Position numbers and translations under genes: made by a program. The notes under the pieces are model-generated. The model ran no database searches, had not been told where the DNA came from, and worked only from the letters and a program-made list of their open reading frames with translations. Shown here piece after piece: positions 44,226 to 53,146 of a stretch of DNA of 64,000 nt. Location: assembly GCA_016703065.1 (NCBI GenBank), contig JADJCU010000001.1:868001-932000 (forward strand), written 5' to 3'. Each line of letters starts with the position of its first letter. The first letter of the stretch is position 1. The DNA is from a bacterium. Its GTDB lineage: Bacteria; Electryoneota; RPQS01.

Positions 44226-44327
44226 ACGCGCGGCGGCTTGAATATGTCCACTGATCTGCGTACCTTTGTCCTGTAACTCGCATGCCTTCAGATCAGACTA
44301 TCCATAAACCAATAGAGGATTCTTTCC

Positions 44328-44918
44328 ATGCCCTTCGTTGCCAAGGACTTCGGTACTAAGCTCTTTGAACTTGACGGCATTTCCAAGAAAACCTGTGAAG
44401 AACATCTCAAGCTCTACAATGGTTACGTTAACAAGACCAATGAAGTGCTTGAAAAGCTCGCCGCGCACGACGGCGCGGGCGCGAATCAGGTCTATTCGGA
44501 AATTCGCGGTCTGAAAGTTGACATGAGCTTCGCCATCGCCGGAATGCAGAATCACGAAATCTACTTTGCACATCTCACGCCCGGCGGAAGCGCGCTCGGC
44601 GGCGACCTCAAGAAGCAGATTGAAAAGGACTTCGGAAGCTACGATAAGTACATCGCAGATCTCAAGGCATCCGGCATGGCCGCGCGCGGTTGGGTTTGGC
44701 TCGTGTGGTGGGAAGACGGCAAGCGTCTGTTGAATTGGATCGGCGACGCGCAAAACTCCTACCTCGGTTGGAACCTGAAGCCGATCATGGCCATGGACGT
44801 CTACGAACACGCGTATTTCATTGATTTCGGCGCCGCGCGTCCCGGTTACATCGACGCCTTTATCAAGAATCTGTGCTGGGAAACCGTCGCGAAAAACTAC
44901 GATGCGGCGAGAAGGTAA
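44328..44918 (+). CDS. Fe/Mn superoxide dismutase
   Basis: A 196-residue SodA/SodB-family enzyme (superoxide to peroxide and oxygen). Metal ligands appear as His in 'EEHLKLYNGYV', His in 'QNHEIYFAHL', and Asp/His in 'MAMDVYEHAYFIDFG'. 'GMAARGWVWLVWW' is the usual active-site stretch. Length is normal; Fe versus Mn cannot be settled by eye. DUF302 follows within nine bases. Confidence 0.95.
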   Translation: MPFVAKDFGTKLFELDGISKKTCEEHLKLYNGYVNKTNEVLEKLAAHDGAGANQVYSEIRGLKVDMSFAIAGMQNHEIYFAHLTPGGSALGGDLKKQIEKDFGSYDKYIADLKASGMAARGWVWLVWWEDGKRLLNWIGDAQNSYLGWNLKPIMAMDVYEHAYFIDFGAARPGYIDAFIKNLCWETVAKNYDAARR

Positions 44919-44926
44919 AACGCTCC

Positions 44927-45325
44927 GTGTCCGCAATCAAATATGGTTGGGAGAAAGCGCTTCCGGCGGTCGGCTATGACGAGGCGATTGCGCGTGTGAC
45001 CGATTTGCTGAAGGACGAGGGCTTCGGCGTGCTGACGGAAATTGACGTCAAGACCACGATGAAGAAAAAGATTGATCTCGACTTCCGCAGATACGTTATC
45101 CTCGGCGCGTGCAATCCGCATCTTGCGTCGCGCGCATTGGCTGCCGAACCGCAAATCGGGCTGATGCTGCCGTGCAACGTCGTGGTGCAAGAGGATGAGC
45201 ACAACGGCTCCATCGTTTCCATCATCGATCCCAAGGCGATGTTCCTGTTCATCGAGAACGATGCCCTAATACCGGTCGCCGCGGAAGCGGAAGAAAAGCT
45301 CCAGCGCGTGCTCGGAAAGCTCTGA
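44927..45325 (+). CDS. DUF302-family protein
   Basis: A 132-residue DUF302 protein: 'YDEAIARVTDLLKDEGFGVLTEIDVKTTMKKKIDLDFRRYVILGACNPHLASRALAAEPQIGLMLPCNVVVQE'. The conserved 'GACNP' and 'LLPCNVVV' are present. Function is unknown; DUF302 genes often sit beside redox or sulfur genes. The GTG start at 44927 follows GAGAAGG and lies eight bases after the SOD stop, so both form one operon. Confidence 0.85.
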   Translation: MSAIKYGWEKALPAVGYDEAIARVTDLLKDEGFGVLTEIDVKTTMKKKIDLDFRRYVILGACNPHLASRALAAEPQIGLMLPCNVVVQEDEHNGSIVSIIDPKAMFLFIENDALIPVAAEAEEKLQRVLGKL

Positions 45326-45345
45326 TTGAATCCTGTCCGAAAAGC

Positions 45346-45380
45346 AAAGCGGGACGCACGATGTGTGTGTCCCGCTTTTG
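45346..45380. terminator. Bidirectional terminator
   Basis: AAAGCGGGAC and GTCCCGCTTT form a 10-bp stem with a 13-base loop, with T-run on one side and A-run on the other, between convergent genes. Confidence 0.85.
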
Positions 45381-45398
45381 TTTGCGTGAATCTGGTCG

Positions 45399-45812
45399 TT
45401 ACTTCGGATGCTGGAAATATACTTCGAAGTCGATGCCACTCCGCGTGTAGGTCACCCGCAGCGGCCACTCCGCCGTGTCGGGGAGCATCCTGTACTTACG
45501 CGCATAATCAAAGGCCGTCTGATTGCCGTTTACAATTTCCGTCGTGAACAACAATGAGTCGCCGCGCACTCGATAACGTCCGGCCTCTGTGAATTCGTCC
45601 GCCGGTTTCGCCGGGTCAGTCGGCGCATTGCGAAAGTAGTAACGGTAGCTCGAATCGGCGCGAAGTTCGAGGGCCATGCGCTGCAGGTTCAAATAGCCGA
45701 CCGACTGCGCATTGGCGAACCATGTTCCGGTGAGCTTCGGCAACGGAGTCACTTTGGGCGCTGAACACGCGGCCAACGCGCCAACACAAGCGAACAGGAG
45801 TGCGAGCTTCAT
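45399..45812 (-). CDS. Small lipoprotein of unknown function
   Basis: A 137-residue protein with a lipobox (ALAACS) after MKLALLFACVG. The mature part looks like a lipocalin/'DUF'-type beta barrel: 'LTGTWFANAQSV', 'LELRADSSYRYYFRN', 'EAGRYRVRGDSLLF'. No family can be named. Its start overlaps the end of the multihaem gene by four bases (ATGA), suggesting co-transcription with that secreted cytochrome. Confidence 0.75.
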   Translation of the reverse strand: MKLALLFACVGALAACSAPKVTPLPKLTGTWFANAQSVGYLNLQRMALELRADSSYRYYFRNAPTDPAKPADEFTEAGRYRVRGDSLLFTTEIVNGNQTAFDYARKYRMLPDTAEWPLRVTYTRSGIDFEVYFQHPK

Positions 45813-47674
45813 TTTAACAGAATCAGACGCTGCGTGTCACGGAGATCGCCGGCTTGCGCGCGCAGCAAGTAGACACCGCTCGCAAGTTCCGAGGCGTCGA
45901 TGGTCAACTCATTCCGCCCCGCATTCAGCATGCGGCCAAAGAGCATGACGCGCCGACCGCGAATGTCATACAGCGAGAATTCGACCATCGTTGAATGCGT
46001 GACTTCAACCGGCAACCGCGTGACGCCATTGAACGGGTTCGGATAGGCCGAGGACAGGGCAAGTCTGGCGGGCAATGGTGCGTCATCCGTATCTTCGGTG
46101 TTTACGACGAGGGACGCAGACGTCATGAGAAGCGGCGCGCGCGACTGCGCGTTGTACATGTTGACGAACTGATCCGTTTCCGGCAAGTCAAACTGGTCAA
46201 GATAGCCGACCAATCGAGGTTGTATTGTCTGGAAGAATACGGCAACATGCACAACCGAGCAGGGCGGCAAACGATAGGTCACACGATCGCTGCCGCTGCC
46301 TTCGGCGCCGGTGACGCGGTTGAAGTTTGAGTCCGACGGCGGGACGCCGTAAATCTCGACCGTATCGTACGACGCGTGTTCGGTCGTGAAACCGAGCGGC
46401 GGCAGGCGATTGTCTTTCAGGTGCGTGGCTGCGCGCAACAGCGTCCACGTGCGCTGTCCCTGATCATCGCCCAGCACGGCTTCATACACCTGAACCTGAT
46501 CCTCGTTCGTGATCATATCGTAATGCGGTTCATATTCAGCGTCGTAGCCGACGATTTCGCCGTTGTCGTCGGGACGTCCCGATTCAAACACGAGATTGCC
46601 CGCAGCATCACGGGCTTCAAGATGGAGCCACATCCGCCGCAGCGGAATGCCGGTCGGCAGTTTATGACCCGTGAGATTGGTGATCGTCACATGCACAATC
46701 GTAGAGTCCGCGCGCGGCTCTGACTCAAGGTCAAGGTCGCACGAGAGGTCGCGCAGGCTGCGCTGCGCCTCGGCAATGGTCGTATCAAAGTGCTGCGCCT
46801 GCGCCGTAACGCCAAGCGCCTCCGCATTGTCACGCAGCATCTCGAGCATGGTCACGTTCGCGCCGACAAACAGATGCTGGTAGTATGGTTCGCGGATCAC
46901 CTGGTGCGGCGGCGGCATCAGTGAAATGTCCTGACCATTAACAGTCGTCCGCATGTGACACGATTGGCAGCTAACCTGCGCTCCCTGTGAATAGAAGCTG
47001 TTTTTCCATTCGATATAGGGAGTCTGCTCGGGAAACTCGCCGATCACGTTGCCGGCCTGATCAAGCGTTGGCGTCATGAGCGTGTGACAGGCGGCGCAGA
47101 GTTCGGATGTGTTGACGTGCGGGCTGTGCACGGCGTTGAAGTTGACGAAATTCACCATCGGTCCGGTCAGCGGATCGGGATACGGCCCGAAGATGTCACG
47201 GTCGCCGGTGATCTGATAGCCGCCGTTATAGCTTTCCGGCGTGCCCAGGTTGCCCGGTTGAATCTGATGGCAGGCTGTGCAGGTTACACCGTCGCGCGCC
47301 AAGGGATCGTTGTCGAGCTGTGCGAACGTATACGTCGAATCCTCATCCCACAGATTCTGCGTGTAACCTGCGGGAACGTGGCAGACCGTGCAGCGATTCT
47401 GAATCAGATCGGAGTGTTGAGGAAACTGCGCCAGTTCAGTGGCAACCTTCGCACGCCACAGCGGGTCTTTCGCGGAGTTCGCCATCATGGTTGAGCGCCA
47501 CTGTGTCACGGGCGAGACGTCCTTGCCGTTTTCAATCATGATCAGCCCGTCGGACTCGTGGCACATGACGCATGTCCCCGATCCGGAGAAGAGCGCGGAG
47601 GTTTCGGACGGAAGTTCCTGCGCGGTAAGTCGAGCGATCGTCAACAGCAGCAGAACAACACATAGTCTTATCAT
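45809..47674 (-). CDS. Secreted pentahaem c-type cytochrome with T9SS sorting domain
   Basis: A 621-residue secreted protein. A signal peptide is followed by five CxxCH haem sites: CVMCH, CTVCH, CTACH, CAACH and CQSCH (about residues 35-250). Several other His could be distal ligands. The middle is a beta domain with 'NLTGHKLPTGIPLRRMWLHLEARD', common in multihaem proteins of the NrfA/OTR superfamily. The C-terminus is a type IX sorting domain ('AYPNPFNGVTRLPVEV' to 'LILLK'). It would place a multihaem electron carrier on the outer surface. Redox partner unknown. Confidence 0.9.
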   Translation of the reverse strand: MIRLCVVLLLLTIARLTAQELPSETSALFSGSGTCVMCHESDGLIMIENGKDVSPVTQWRSTMMANSAKDPLWRAKVATELAQFPQHSDLIQNRCTVCHVPAGYTQNLWDEDSTYTFAQLDNDPLARDGVTCTACHQIQPGNLGTPESYNGGYQITGDRDIFGPYPDPLTGPMVNFVNFNAVHSPHVNTSELCAACHTLMTPTLDQAGNVIGEFPEQTPYIEWKNSFYSQGAQVSCQSCHMRTTVNGQDISLMPPPHQVIREPYYQHLFVGANVTMLEMLRDNAEALGVTAQAQHFDTTIAEAQRSLRDLSCDLDLESEPRADSTIVHVTITNLTGHKLPTGIPLRRMWLHLEARDAAGNLVFESGRPDDNGEIVGYDAEYEPHYDMITNEDQVQVYEAVLGDDQGQRTWTLLRAATHLKDNRLPPLGFTTEHASYDTVEIYGVPPSDSNFNRVTGAEGSGSDRVTYRLPPCSVVHVAVFFQTIQPRLVGYLDQFDLPETDQFVNMYNAQSRAPLLMTSASLVVNTEDTDDAPLPARLALSSAYPNPFNGVTRLPVEVTHSTMVEFSLYDIRGRRVMLFGRMLNAGRNELTIDASELASGVYLLRAQAGDLRDTQRLILLK

Positions 47675-47742
47675 TATGGCACCTCTATCTTATTCAAATA
47701 ATATACTCACGGATTCGCCGAGAGTCCAATACGGATCAGGGC

Positions 47743-47773
47743 AAAAACTAAGAGGCAGCGCTTTGCTGCCTCT
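47743..47773 (-). terminator. Rho-independent terminator
   Basis: AGAGGCAGC / GCTGCCTCT with a 5-base loop; on the minus strand it is followed by TAGTTTTTGC, 22 bases after the stop of the P-domain gene. Confidence 0.85.
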
Positions 47774-47794
47774 TTGAGCATGCTTGATTTTCTG

Positions 47795-48577
47795 CTACTT
47801 CAAGAGCACCAACCGTGTGACCCGCGAGAGGTTGCCGGTTTCTACACGCGCGAAGTACGTTCCGCTGCTCCATGTCTCGCCGTTGATCGGGACGTCATGG
47901 CGTCCAGCGGTCAATCCGAATAGCCGTTCCTCCAGCAGCGCGCCTTGCAGGCTGTAGATCGTTAGCTTGATCGCCCCCGGATACTCGAGCGTGATCGGCA
48001 ATACTGTGACCGCATTAAACGGATTCGGGAAAGCGGGTCCCACCGCAAACGCTTCTGCAAGCGGCGCGTCGCGCGCGGTGACCATAGTGTCCACGGTGAT
48101 CTCCATGCGCCACGCGATAATGCCGCCGACCTGGCTATGCCAGTTGTCTGTCACACGCAGAATCCACGTGCCATTCATGCGACGGTTGTCAAACAGGCCA
48201 AGCGGGTTTTCGGGCCGAAACGAACCTGTGAACGGCGCAACGCCGTCGCAAATGTCGATTGCGGCCTCATCGTCAAAACGCGTGTCCGTGTAATTATCAC
48301 GAAACTCGCCGCACTCGTACGCCATTCGCACAACCTCTTCGTTGGGCGCTTCGACGTAGATGCGAAGGTCCTGATCGAACGTATGACCAATAGAGAGCAC
48401 AACGTCGATATCGGTAATCATGTAATAGTCGCCGATTTCAAGCCGCGACTCGGCGATTCCGTCGGGGCCATCAGGAATATCAATCGGCACATCCGTGGAA
48501 ACATAGGTAAGGACGACTTGCGAGAAACCGCAGGCAGCCGCCGCGAACAATATGAATGCAATGATAAGGGTGCGCAT
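47795..48577 (-). CDS. Secreted protein with P/Homo B-like domain and T9SS sorting domain
   Basis: A 260-residue protein: signal peptide (MRTLIIAFILFAAAACGFS), a proprotein-convertase P-domain-like beta sandwich (about 30-175; 'DIDVVLSIGHTFDQDLRIYVEAPN', 'FTGSFRPENPLGLFDNRRMNGTWILRVTDNW'), and a type IX sorting domain ('AFPNPFNAVTVLPITLEYP' to 'LVLLK'). No protease domain accompanies the P-domain. AAGGAGGGC lies three bases before this ATG, so the longer upstream frame is rejected. Confidence 0.88.
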   Translation of the reverse strand: MRTLIIAFILFAAAACGFSQVVLTYVSTDVPIDIPDGPDGIAESRLEIGDYYMITDIDVVLSIGHTFDQDLRIYVEAPNEEVVRMAYECGEFRDNYTDTRFDDEAAIDICDGVAPFTGSFRPENPLGLFDNRRMNGTWILRVTDNWHSQVGGIIAWRMEITVDTMVTARDAPLAEAFAVGPAFPNPFNAVTVLPITLEYPGAIKLTIYSLQGALLEERLFGLTAGRHDVPINGETWSSGTYFARVETGNLSRVTRLVLLK

Positions 48578-48609
48578 ATTGCCCTCCTTCAAACAACATG
48601 CGTAAGGTT

Positions 48610-48638
48610 GCGGCGGCGCGCGAAGGGCGCGCCGCCGC
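48610..48638 (-). terminator. Very stable GC hairpin between T9SS genes
   Basis: GCGGCGGCGCGC / GCGCGCCGCCGC forms a perfect 12-bp all-GC stem with a 5-base loop, 11 bases after the stop of the upstream secreted-protein gene. No T-run follows, so it may block 3' exonucleases in place of terminating. Confidence 0.5.
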
Positions 48639-48648
48639 CGCAAACCAG

Positions 48649-49677
48649 TTACTTGACCAGCACCATGCGCGTCGTTTGCGCGTCGGATCCGGCCGTGACT
48701 TTCGCAAAATAGCTGCCCGTACTCCAGGTGCTGCCGTCAATCGGAAGCGAATGCTGACCGGCAGAAAGATCGATCGACTGCGCCGAAACAACCTGACCGA
48801 CTTCGTTGTAGATCGTTATCTCGATATGAGTCGCTTTCGAGAGTTCGACCGGAAGCGTCGTCGACGGGTTAAACGGATTCGGGTAGTTCTGCGAGAGTTT
48901 GAAGCTCTCGGCCACCGGACCGCGCACGGGATTGGCTGATGTCGAACCGCCCGAGGTGAAGGTCAAATCACCCTCGGTGTACTCAGGACCCGTCGCACCG
49001 GAGTTAGAGAACAACATACTGCGCAGTGGGTCTTCGGTAATGAACTGGTAGTCCCATGACTCCTGAACCGGGCCGATGAGATTGCCGTTCAGGTAGGCCG
49101 CGGTGTAGCCGTGACTGAGTACGCGGAGCGCCGATTCCGTCCACAGAGGTGTCATCAGATTGCCCCACGCGTTCACCGTATTCAAGCTGCTATCAACCGA
49201 AACACTCGAGAAGCCAGGAATCGGTTCAAACGTCACCCGAAAGACAGATGTCCAGGACGTATTATATGTGCACGGAAAAGGCAGTGCCAACGCAGGATCG
49301 TCCGAGATGTTTGTAATGCCGCCGCCAAGTTCGGTTCCGAAACCGAGGTACCAGAGTCCGTCGCTGGTCACTCTGAAGTACGACCAGGAGCTGGCACCCT
49401 CAATGGTTGCGGCGTGCGTCGCGGTGGGAAAACTGTCAGTGAACGGAGTGGTCGTCGGATCGACGTAGTCCGTTGAGCCCGATGTGCCGAAATTAGCAGA
49501 CGAGAGATCCCAGGTCATATTCCCCGATCCCTGCGTGCCAGTAAAGGTCGTCGTGCCGATTGCGTGCGTCATCGCGGACTGCCCCGCTGATGGCGCGTCG
49601 TTCTGATTCAAGGTGATTTGAGCCTGCGCAAGAGCGGCAAATACCACCATCGAAATAACTCCAATCAATGCTCTCAT
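48649..49677 (-). CDS. Secreted protein with T9SS sorting domain
   Basis: A 342-residue secreted protein: signal peptide (MRALIGVISMVVFAALAQA), a Ser/Thr/Gly-rich beta domain of about 225 residues with no known family, and a type IX sorting domain ('NYPNPFNPSTTLPVEL' to 'MVLVK'). Its sorting domain resembles that of the P-domain protein next to it ('STWSTGSYFAKV' versus 'ETWSSGTYFARV'), suggesting local duplication of the tail. Confidence 0.85.
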   Translation of the reverse strand: MRALIGVISMVVFAALAQAQITLNQNDAPSAGQSAMTHAIGTTTFTGTQGSGNMTWDLSSANFGTSGSTDYVDPTTTPFTDSFPTATHAATIEGASSWSYFRVTSDGLWYLGFGTELGGGITNISDDPALALPFPCTYNTSWTSVFRVTFEPIPGFSSVSVDSSLNTVNAWGNLMTPLWTESALRVLSHGYTAAYLNGNLIGPVQESWDYQFITEDPLRSMLFSNSGATGPEYTEGDLTFTSGGSTSANPVRGPVAESFKLSQNYPNPFNPSTTLPVELSKATHIEITIYNEVGQVVSAQSIDLSAGQHSLPIDGSTWSTGSYFAKVTAGSDAQTTRMVLVK

Positions 49678-49710
49678 GTGTCTTACCCCGTTAGTTATTG
49701 TGGACATTCA

Positions 49711-50835
49711 TCAAGCTTCAATCTTTTCGATGTTCGCGCGCGGCAGAAGAACAGTTTCGTTTGAGTCGTCCAAGGTCACGCGCAGCACGCGCACTTTGGC
49801 TTCGGTATCGAGGGCCGTCAATTCCGGCGGCAGCTCGCTGACTTTGCCGATCTTGCCAAACCAAGGTTCACGGATGATTCGCACGACGTCGCCAAGTTCG
49901 AGTCCGGCCGGTTCGTGGTGTTTGTCTTCGTGATGCGTCACGTCCTTTCGCGCAATGATGATCTCAGGCCGCATGACGCCCGCGCGAATCTGCGTCGCGC
50001 CGGAGACAGAGGCCTTATGACCTTCATTGCCTTTCAACAAATCAAATGTTCGACGCGCCATCGCAATTCGACCAAACCCCTCGGTCAGCACCAGAGTGAT
50101 ACCGATCTGTTCACCGCCGGTAATCGCGACGCCTTGCTCGTAGCCAAGCAGTTTCTTCAAATCAAGACTGTCAAATCCGCCCACGACGAGTGCCGCAGCG
50201 CCGCCCGCAATCGCCTTCTTCACGGCTTCAAGCGTCGCAAATGCGCCGCCCACGAGTATATCGTGCCGGCAGTCGGTCGGTATTTTTGCTTCATCGATCA
50301 ACTCATCGGGCGCCGACGCGACCATGCGCAGCTTGCCGAATGTCTCGCCACCGATGCCGAAGATGCCCTGAATGAAGCTGCCGACGGCTTGAACCTCAAC
50401 ACCTTCATTCGGGAAAATTTGCGTCACCCGGCCCTCGATATACGACTCGATTTCCACAGGAACCGGCGGGTCGCGAAAAATCATCTGCCCGGTCACGTCG
50501 GAAATGGATTCGAGTGAACCCGAGACCGGTGATTTGAGCTCATTCTTGAACAGCCCGAAGAGCGATTTCGAGCGCGCGATGACCTGTCCCTTTTCAACTT
50601 TGTCGTTCTCTTTGACCAACAGAGCGGCCCGCACATCCGTCGGCAGGATTCCCAAGAGATTTGCGGCATTCAGTGGAGTTACGTTGCCCGGCAACTCCGT
50701 GCGCGCAACGACCTGTTCCGATGCAAGATGCTCGCCCACGTGCACCGTCACGTTTCCGCGCAGCGGCAAGATGCGATCCTTCGTAATTACCGTCGTTTCA
50801 GCGACACGCAGTCCCGGCGTAAATGAAGTGGCCAT
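49711..50835 (-). CDS. Barrel-sandwich-hybrid and KOW-motif protein of unknown function
   Basis: A 374-residue protein. Residues about 60-115 resemble a lipoyl/HlyD-type barrel-sandwich ('LLVKENDKVEKGQVIARSKSLFG', 'KSPVSGSLESIS') but lack the modified lysine motif. The middle is an alpha/beta domain rich in Gly ('ILVGGAFATLEAVKKAIAGGAAALVVGGFD'). The end carries a KOW-like loop ('LGDVVRIIREPWFGKIGKVSELPPE'). Known to me only as a conserved hypothetical of FCB-like and thermophilic bacteria that co-occurs with MutL-like proteins; one is encoded at 58497-60362. Confidence 0.7.
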   Translation of the reverse strand: MATSFTPGLRVAETTVITKDRILPLRGNVTVHVGEHLASEQVVARTELPGNVTPLNAANLLGILPTDVRAALLVKENDKVEKGQVIARSKSLFGLFKNELKSPVSGSLESISDVTGQMIFRDPPVPVEIESYIEGRVTQIFPNEGVEVQAVGSFIQGIFGIGGETFGKLRMVASAPDELIDEAKIPTDCRHDILVGGAFATLEAVKKAIAGGAAALVVGGFDSLDLKKLLGYEQGVAITGGEQIGITLVLTEGFGRIAMARRTFDLLKGNEGHKASVSGATQIRAGVMRPEIIIARKDVTHHEDKHHEPAGLELGDVVRIIREPWFGKIGKVSELPPELTALDTEAKVRVLRVTLDDSNETVLLPRANIEKIEA

Positions 50836-50889
50836 ATATTCCGATCAGTTTTTGAATGTCTACGTCTCTATTCGCGCTGCGTGTCGAGT

Positions 50890-51675
50890 CTATCTGGGTC
50901 TTGCAAACAGCTCGGAAAAGAGCACGCGCATCTCTTCCATGGAATTGGCGGCGGCCTTTTCGTCATAACTGACGCCGGACAGCCCAGTTTCGCCAGCCTT
51001 CGGATTTGTGAAGGCGTGCATCGCATTCGGATAGTGAACGATTCTGTAATCCACCTCTGCGGAGTTCATTTCGCGTTCAAAAGCCGCAACGTCGGACGCC
51101 GGAGTAAACGGATCGGAGTCGCCTTGCAGGACCAGCACGCGGCCTTGAATGTGCTTAGCGCGAGTGCTATCCGGCGAGATCAGGCCACCGTGAAACACAA
51201 CAGTTGCTTTCACGTCCGCGCCATTGCGCGCAAGCTCCAGCGCCGCCGTCCCGCCGAAGCAGAAGCCAATCGCCCCTGTGCGCGCCGTGTCCACGAAGTC
51301 CTGCATCAGCATCTGCTCGTAGGCGGCGCTGGTCATCGTCTCAAACCTGTTGAAGTCCTGATAGAACGCGCCCGCGTACTGCTTGGCCTCTTCCGCTTTG
51401 GTCGTCACGACGCCTTTGCCATACATATCCGCGACGAAAGCGATGTAACCAAGTTCAGCCAATTCCCGGGCGCGGCCTTTCACATAGTCATTGATCCCCC
51501 ACCACTCAGGAAAGACCACCACGGCCGGACGCGGCTCGGTTAGAACCTCGGGCCGCACAAGATAGCCCTGATAGTCCTTGCCGTCTACAGTGTAATCCAC
51601 TAACGTCGCTTTTGTCGCGGCGTCAGCTATCAACGCGCAGCACATCATCATACTCCATAGGAACAGTGTTTTCAT
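50890..51675 (-). CDS. Dienelactone hydrolase-family protein, exported
   Basis: A 261-residue alpha/beta hydrolase with a signal peptide (MKTLFLWSMMMCCALIADA). Catalytic Cys sits in 'GAIGFCFGGTAALELA' (about 139), Asp in 'LQGDSDPFTPASDVAAFE' and His in 'NAMHAFTNP', giving the Cys-His-Asp triad of dienelactone hydrolases. The natural substrate is probably an ester or lactone and unknown. Its ATG overlaps the pyrophosphatase stop by four bases. Confidence 0.9.
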   Translation of the reverse strand: MKTLFLWSMMMCCALIADAATKATLVDYTVDGKDYQGYLVRPEVLTEPRPAVVVFPEWWGINDYVKGRARELAELGYIAFVADMYGKGVVTTKAEEAKQYAGAFYQDFNRFETMTSAAYEQMLMQDFVDTARTGAIGFCFGGTAALELARNGADVKATVVFHGGLISPDSTRAKHIQGRVLVLQGDSDPFTPASDVAAFEREMNSAEVDYRIVHYPNAMHAFTNPKAGETGLSGVSYDEKAAANSMEEMRVLFSELFARPR

Positions 51676-52259
51676 CTGGTCACCCTTTTAGACTTCTTCT
51701 TGACCGCCTTGGTAGTGGTCTTCTTTTTTGCCGGCGCGTTCTTCGAGGTCTTGGCGCGCTTGATACAATCGCGAATAATCTGCTCCGCTTCCCAGCGGTC
51801 TTTCCAGCCCATCGACGTTACGTGTTTGCCCTCAAGCTCTTTGTAGACGCGGAAGAAGTGATCCATTTCGCGCAGGAAATGCGGCGGTACGTCCGAAAGA
51901 CTGTGATATGTTTCGAAAGACGGATCGGTCGCGGGAACGGCGAGAACCTTCTCGTCGCCGCCTTTCTCGTCCTGCATCATCAGCACGCCGAGCGGTCGTG
52001 CCGCGACGACGCAGCCCGGAAATGTTGGAGTCTTCACCAGCACGAGCACATCGAGCGGATCACCGTCGTCGGCCAGAGTTCCGGGAACAAACCCGTAGTC
52101 GCCCGGATAGTGAACCGGTGAAAAGAGCGGGCGATCGAGCACGATGGCGCCGAGTTCGCTGTCATATTCATACTTGTTGCGGTGACCGTACGGTACTTCG
52201 ACGACTACGTAAATCTCGTTGGGGATGCGCGGTCCCGAAGGTAATTCATGGAGTTTCAC
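51672..52259 (-). CDS. ppa: Inorganic pyrophosphatase (family I) with lysine-rich tail
   Basis: A 195-residue family I pyrophosphatase. Active-site blocks: 'YGHRNKYEYD', 'YPGDYGFVPGTLADDGDPLDVLVL' with the metal-binding Asp cluster, and 'HFFRVYKELEGK'. The final 29 residues after 'CIKRAKTSK' are Lys/Thr/Ala-rich and absent from common homologues; similar to the tail on the SET protein at 31517-32017. It hydrolyses PPi from biosynthesis. Confidence 0.95.
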   Translation of the reverse strand: MKLHELPSGPRIPNEIYVVVEVPYGHRNKYEYDSELGAIVLDRPLFSPVHYPGDYGFVPGTLADDGDPLDVLVLVKTPTFPGCVVAARPLGVLMMQDEKGGDEKVLAVPATDPSFETYHSLSDVPPHFLREMDHFFRVYKELEGKHVTSMGWKDRWEAEQIIRDCIKRAKTSKNAPAKKKTTTKAVKKKSKRVTR

Positions 52260-52274
52260 TGTAAATTCCTAAGC

Positions 52275-53144
52275 TTATAGTTGCGGCCGTTTAGGCAGAC
52301 GATGCTCGTACTTCATGCCGCGCATCATTGCGTTCTGGACTTCGCCGCAGATTTGATTTATCATTTTCAAGCCGCCGGAGTTGCGCCGCATCGCAATTCG
52401 AAACGGCCGTTCTCCCGGAGGAGCTTCTATTACTGTTAACATCGCGTTGGTGACTTCGCGCGGATCGGGAGCGGCCTCGCTGGCCAGCATCTCCTTCGTG
52501 GCCTCATGATTTGCCATCGCTTCAGACTGCTCTACCGGATAACCCGCAAGCCGGACGGGATCATCGGGATCGAGGATATTGGCGCGAAATCTCGAAGGAT
52601 ACGCGCCCGGCTGCAAGATCACGCTGTCAATGCCGTGCGTAGCGACTTCATAGGCCAGCGCCTCAGCATAGGCTTCGAGCGCAAACTTGCTCGCACAATA
52701 TGACGCAAGATAGGGCAGCACGGTGCGCCCCAAGCCGCTCGACACATAGATCAACAGTCCACTGCGGCAGCCGCGAAAATGCGGAAGCACGGCGCGGTTC
52801 AAGCGGTGTACGCCCAATACGTTGACATCCATCACGTGCGCGAGCTGTTCAGGAGTGCTTGCTTCGGCGACTCCGTTGACGCCAATTCCGGCGTTGTGAA
52901 CCACCGCGTCAAGCTGACCGTCGGCGAACACGGTAGTTACCGCCCGGTCAATCGACTCCTCCGAGGTTACGTCCATGTCGAGCACCTTGACACCGGGCAA
53001 CGAGCCCAACACTTGTGCAGTCGCGCTGTTCTTGGCCGCTGTTCCGCGCATCGTTGCGTATACGAAATGCCCGGCTTGCGACAGTTCACGCGCCGCAAGT
53101 TCGCCAAACCCGGAGGAACAGCCGGTGATTAGAACTCGTGCCAT
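52275..53144 (-). CDS. Short-chain dehydrogenase/reductase
   Basis: A 289-residue classical SDR. NAD(P)-binding 'VLITGCSSGFGELAARELSQAG', 'NAGIGVNG' and catalytic 'YVSSGLGRTVLPYLASYCASKFALEAYAEAL' (Ser, YxxxK) are intact. The TGxxxGhG variant with an Arg at the end of strand 2 ('YATMRG') suggests NADP preference. Substrate unknown. Two bases separate it from terC. Confidence 0.9.
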   Translation of the reverse strand: MARVLITGCSSGFGELAARELSQAGHFVYATMRGTAAKNSATAQVLGSLPGVKVLDMDVTSEESIDRAVTTVFADGQLDAVVHNAGIGVNGVAEASTPEQLAHVMDVNVLGVHRLNRAVLPHFRGCRSGLLIYVSSGLGRTVLPYLASYCASKFALEAYAEALAYEVATHGIDSVILQPGAYPSRFRANILDPDDPVRLAGYPVEQSEAMANHEATKEMLASEAAPDPREVTNAMLTVIEAPPGERPFRIAMRRNSGGLKMINQICGEVQNAMMRGMKYEHRLPKRPQL

Positions 53145-53146
53145 CG

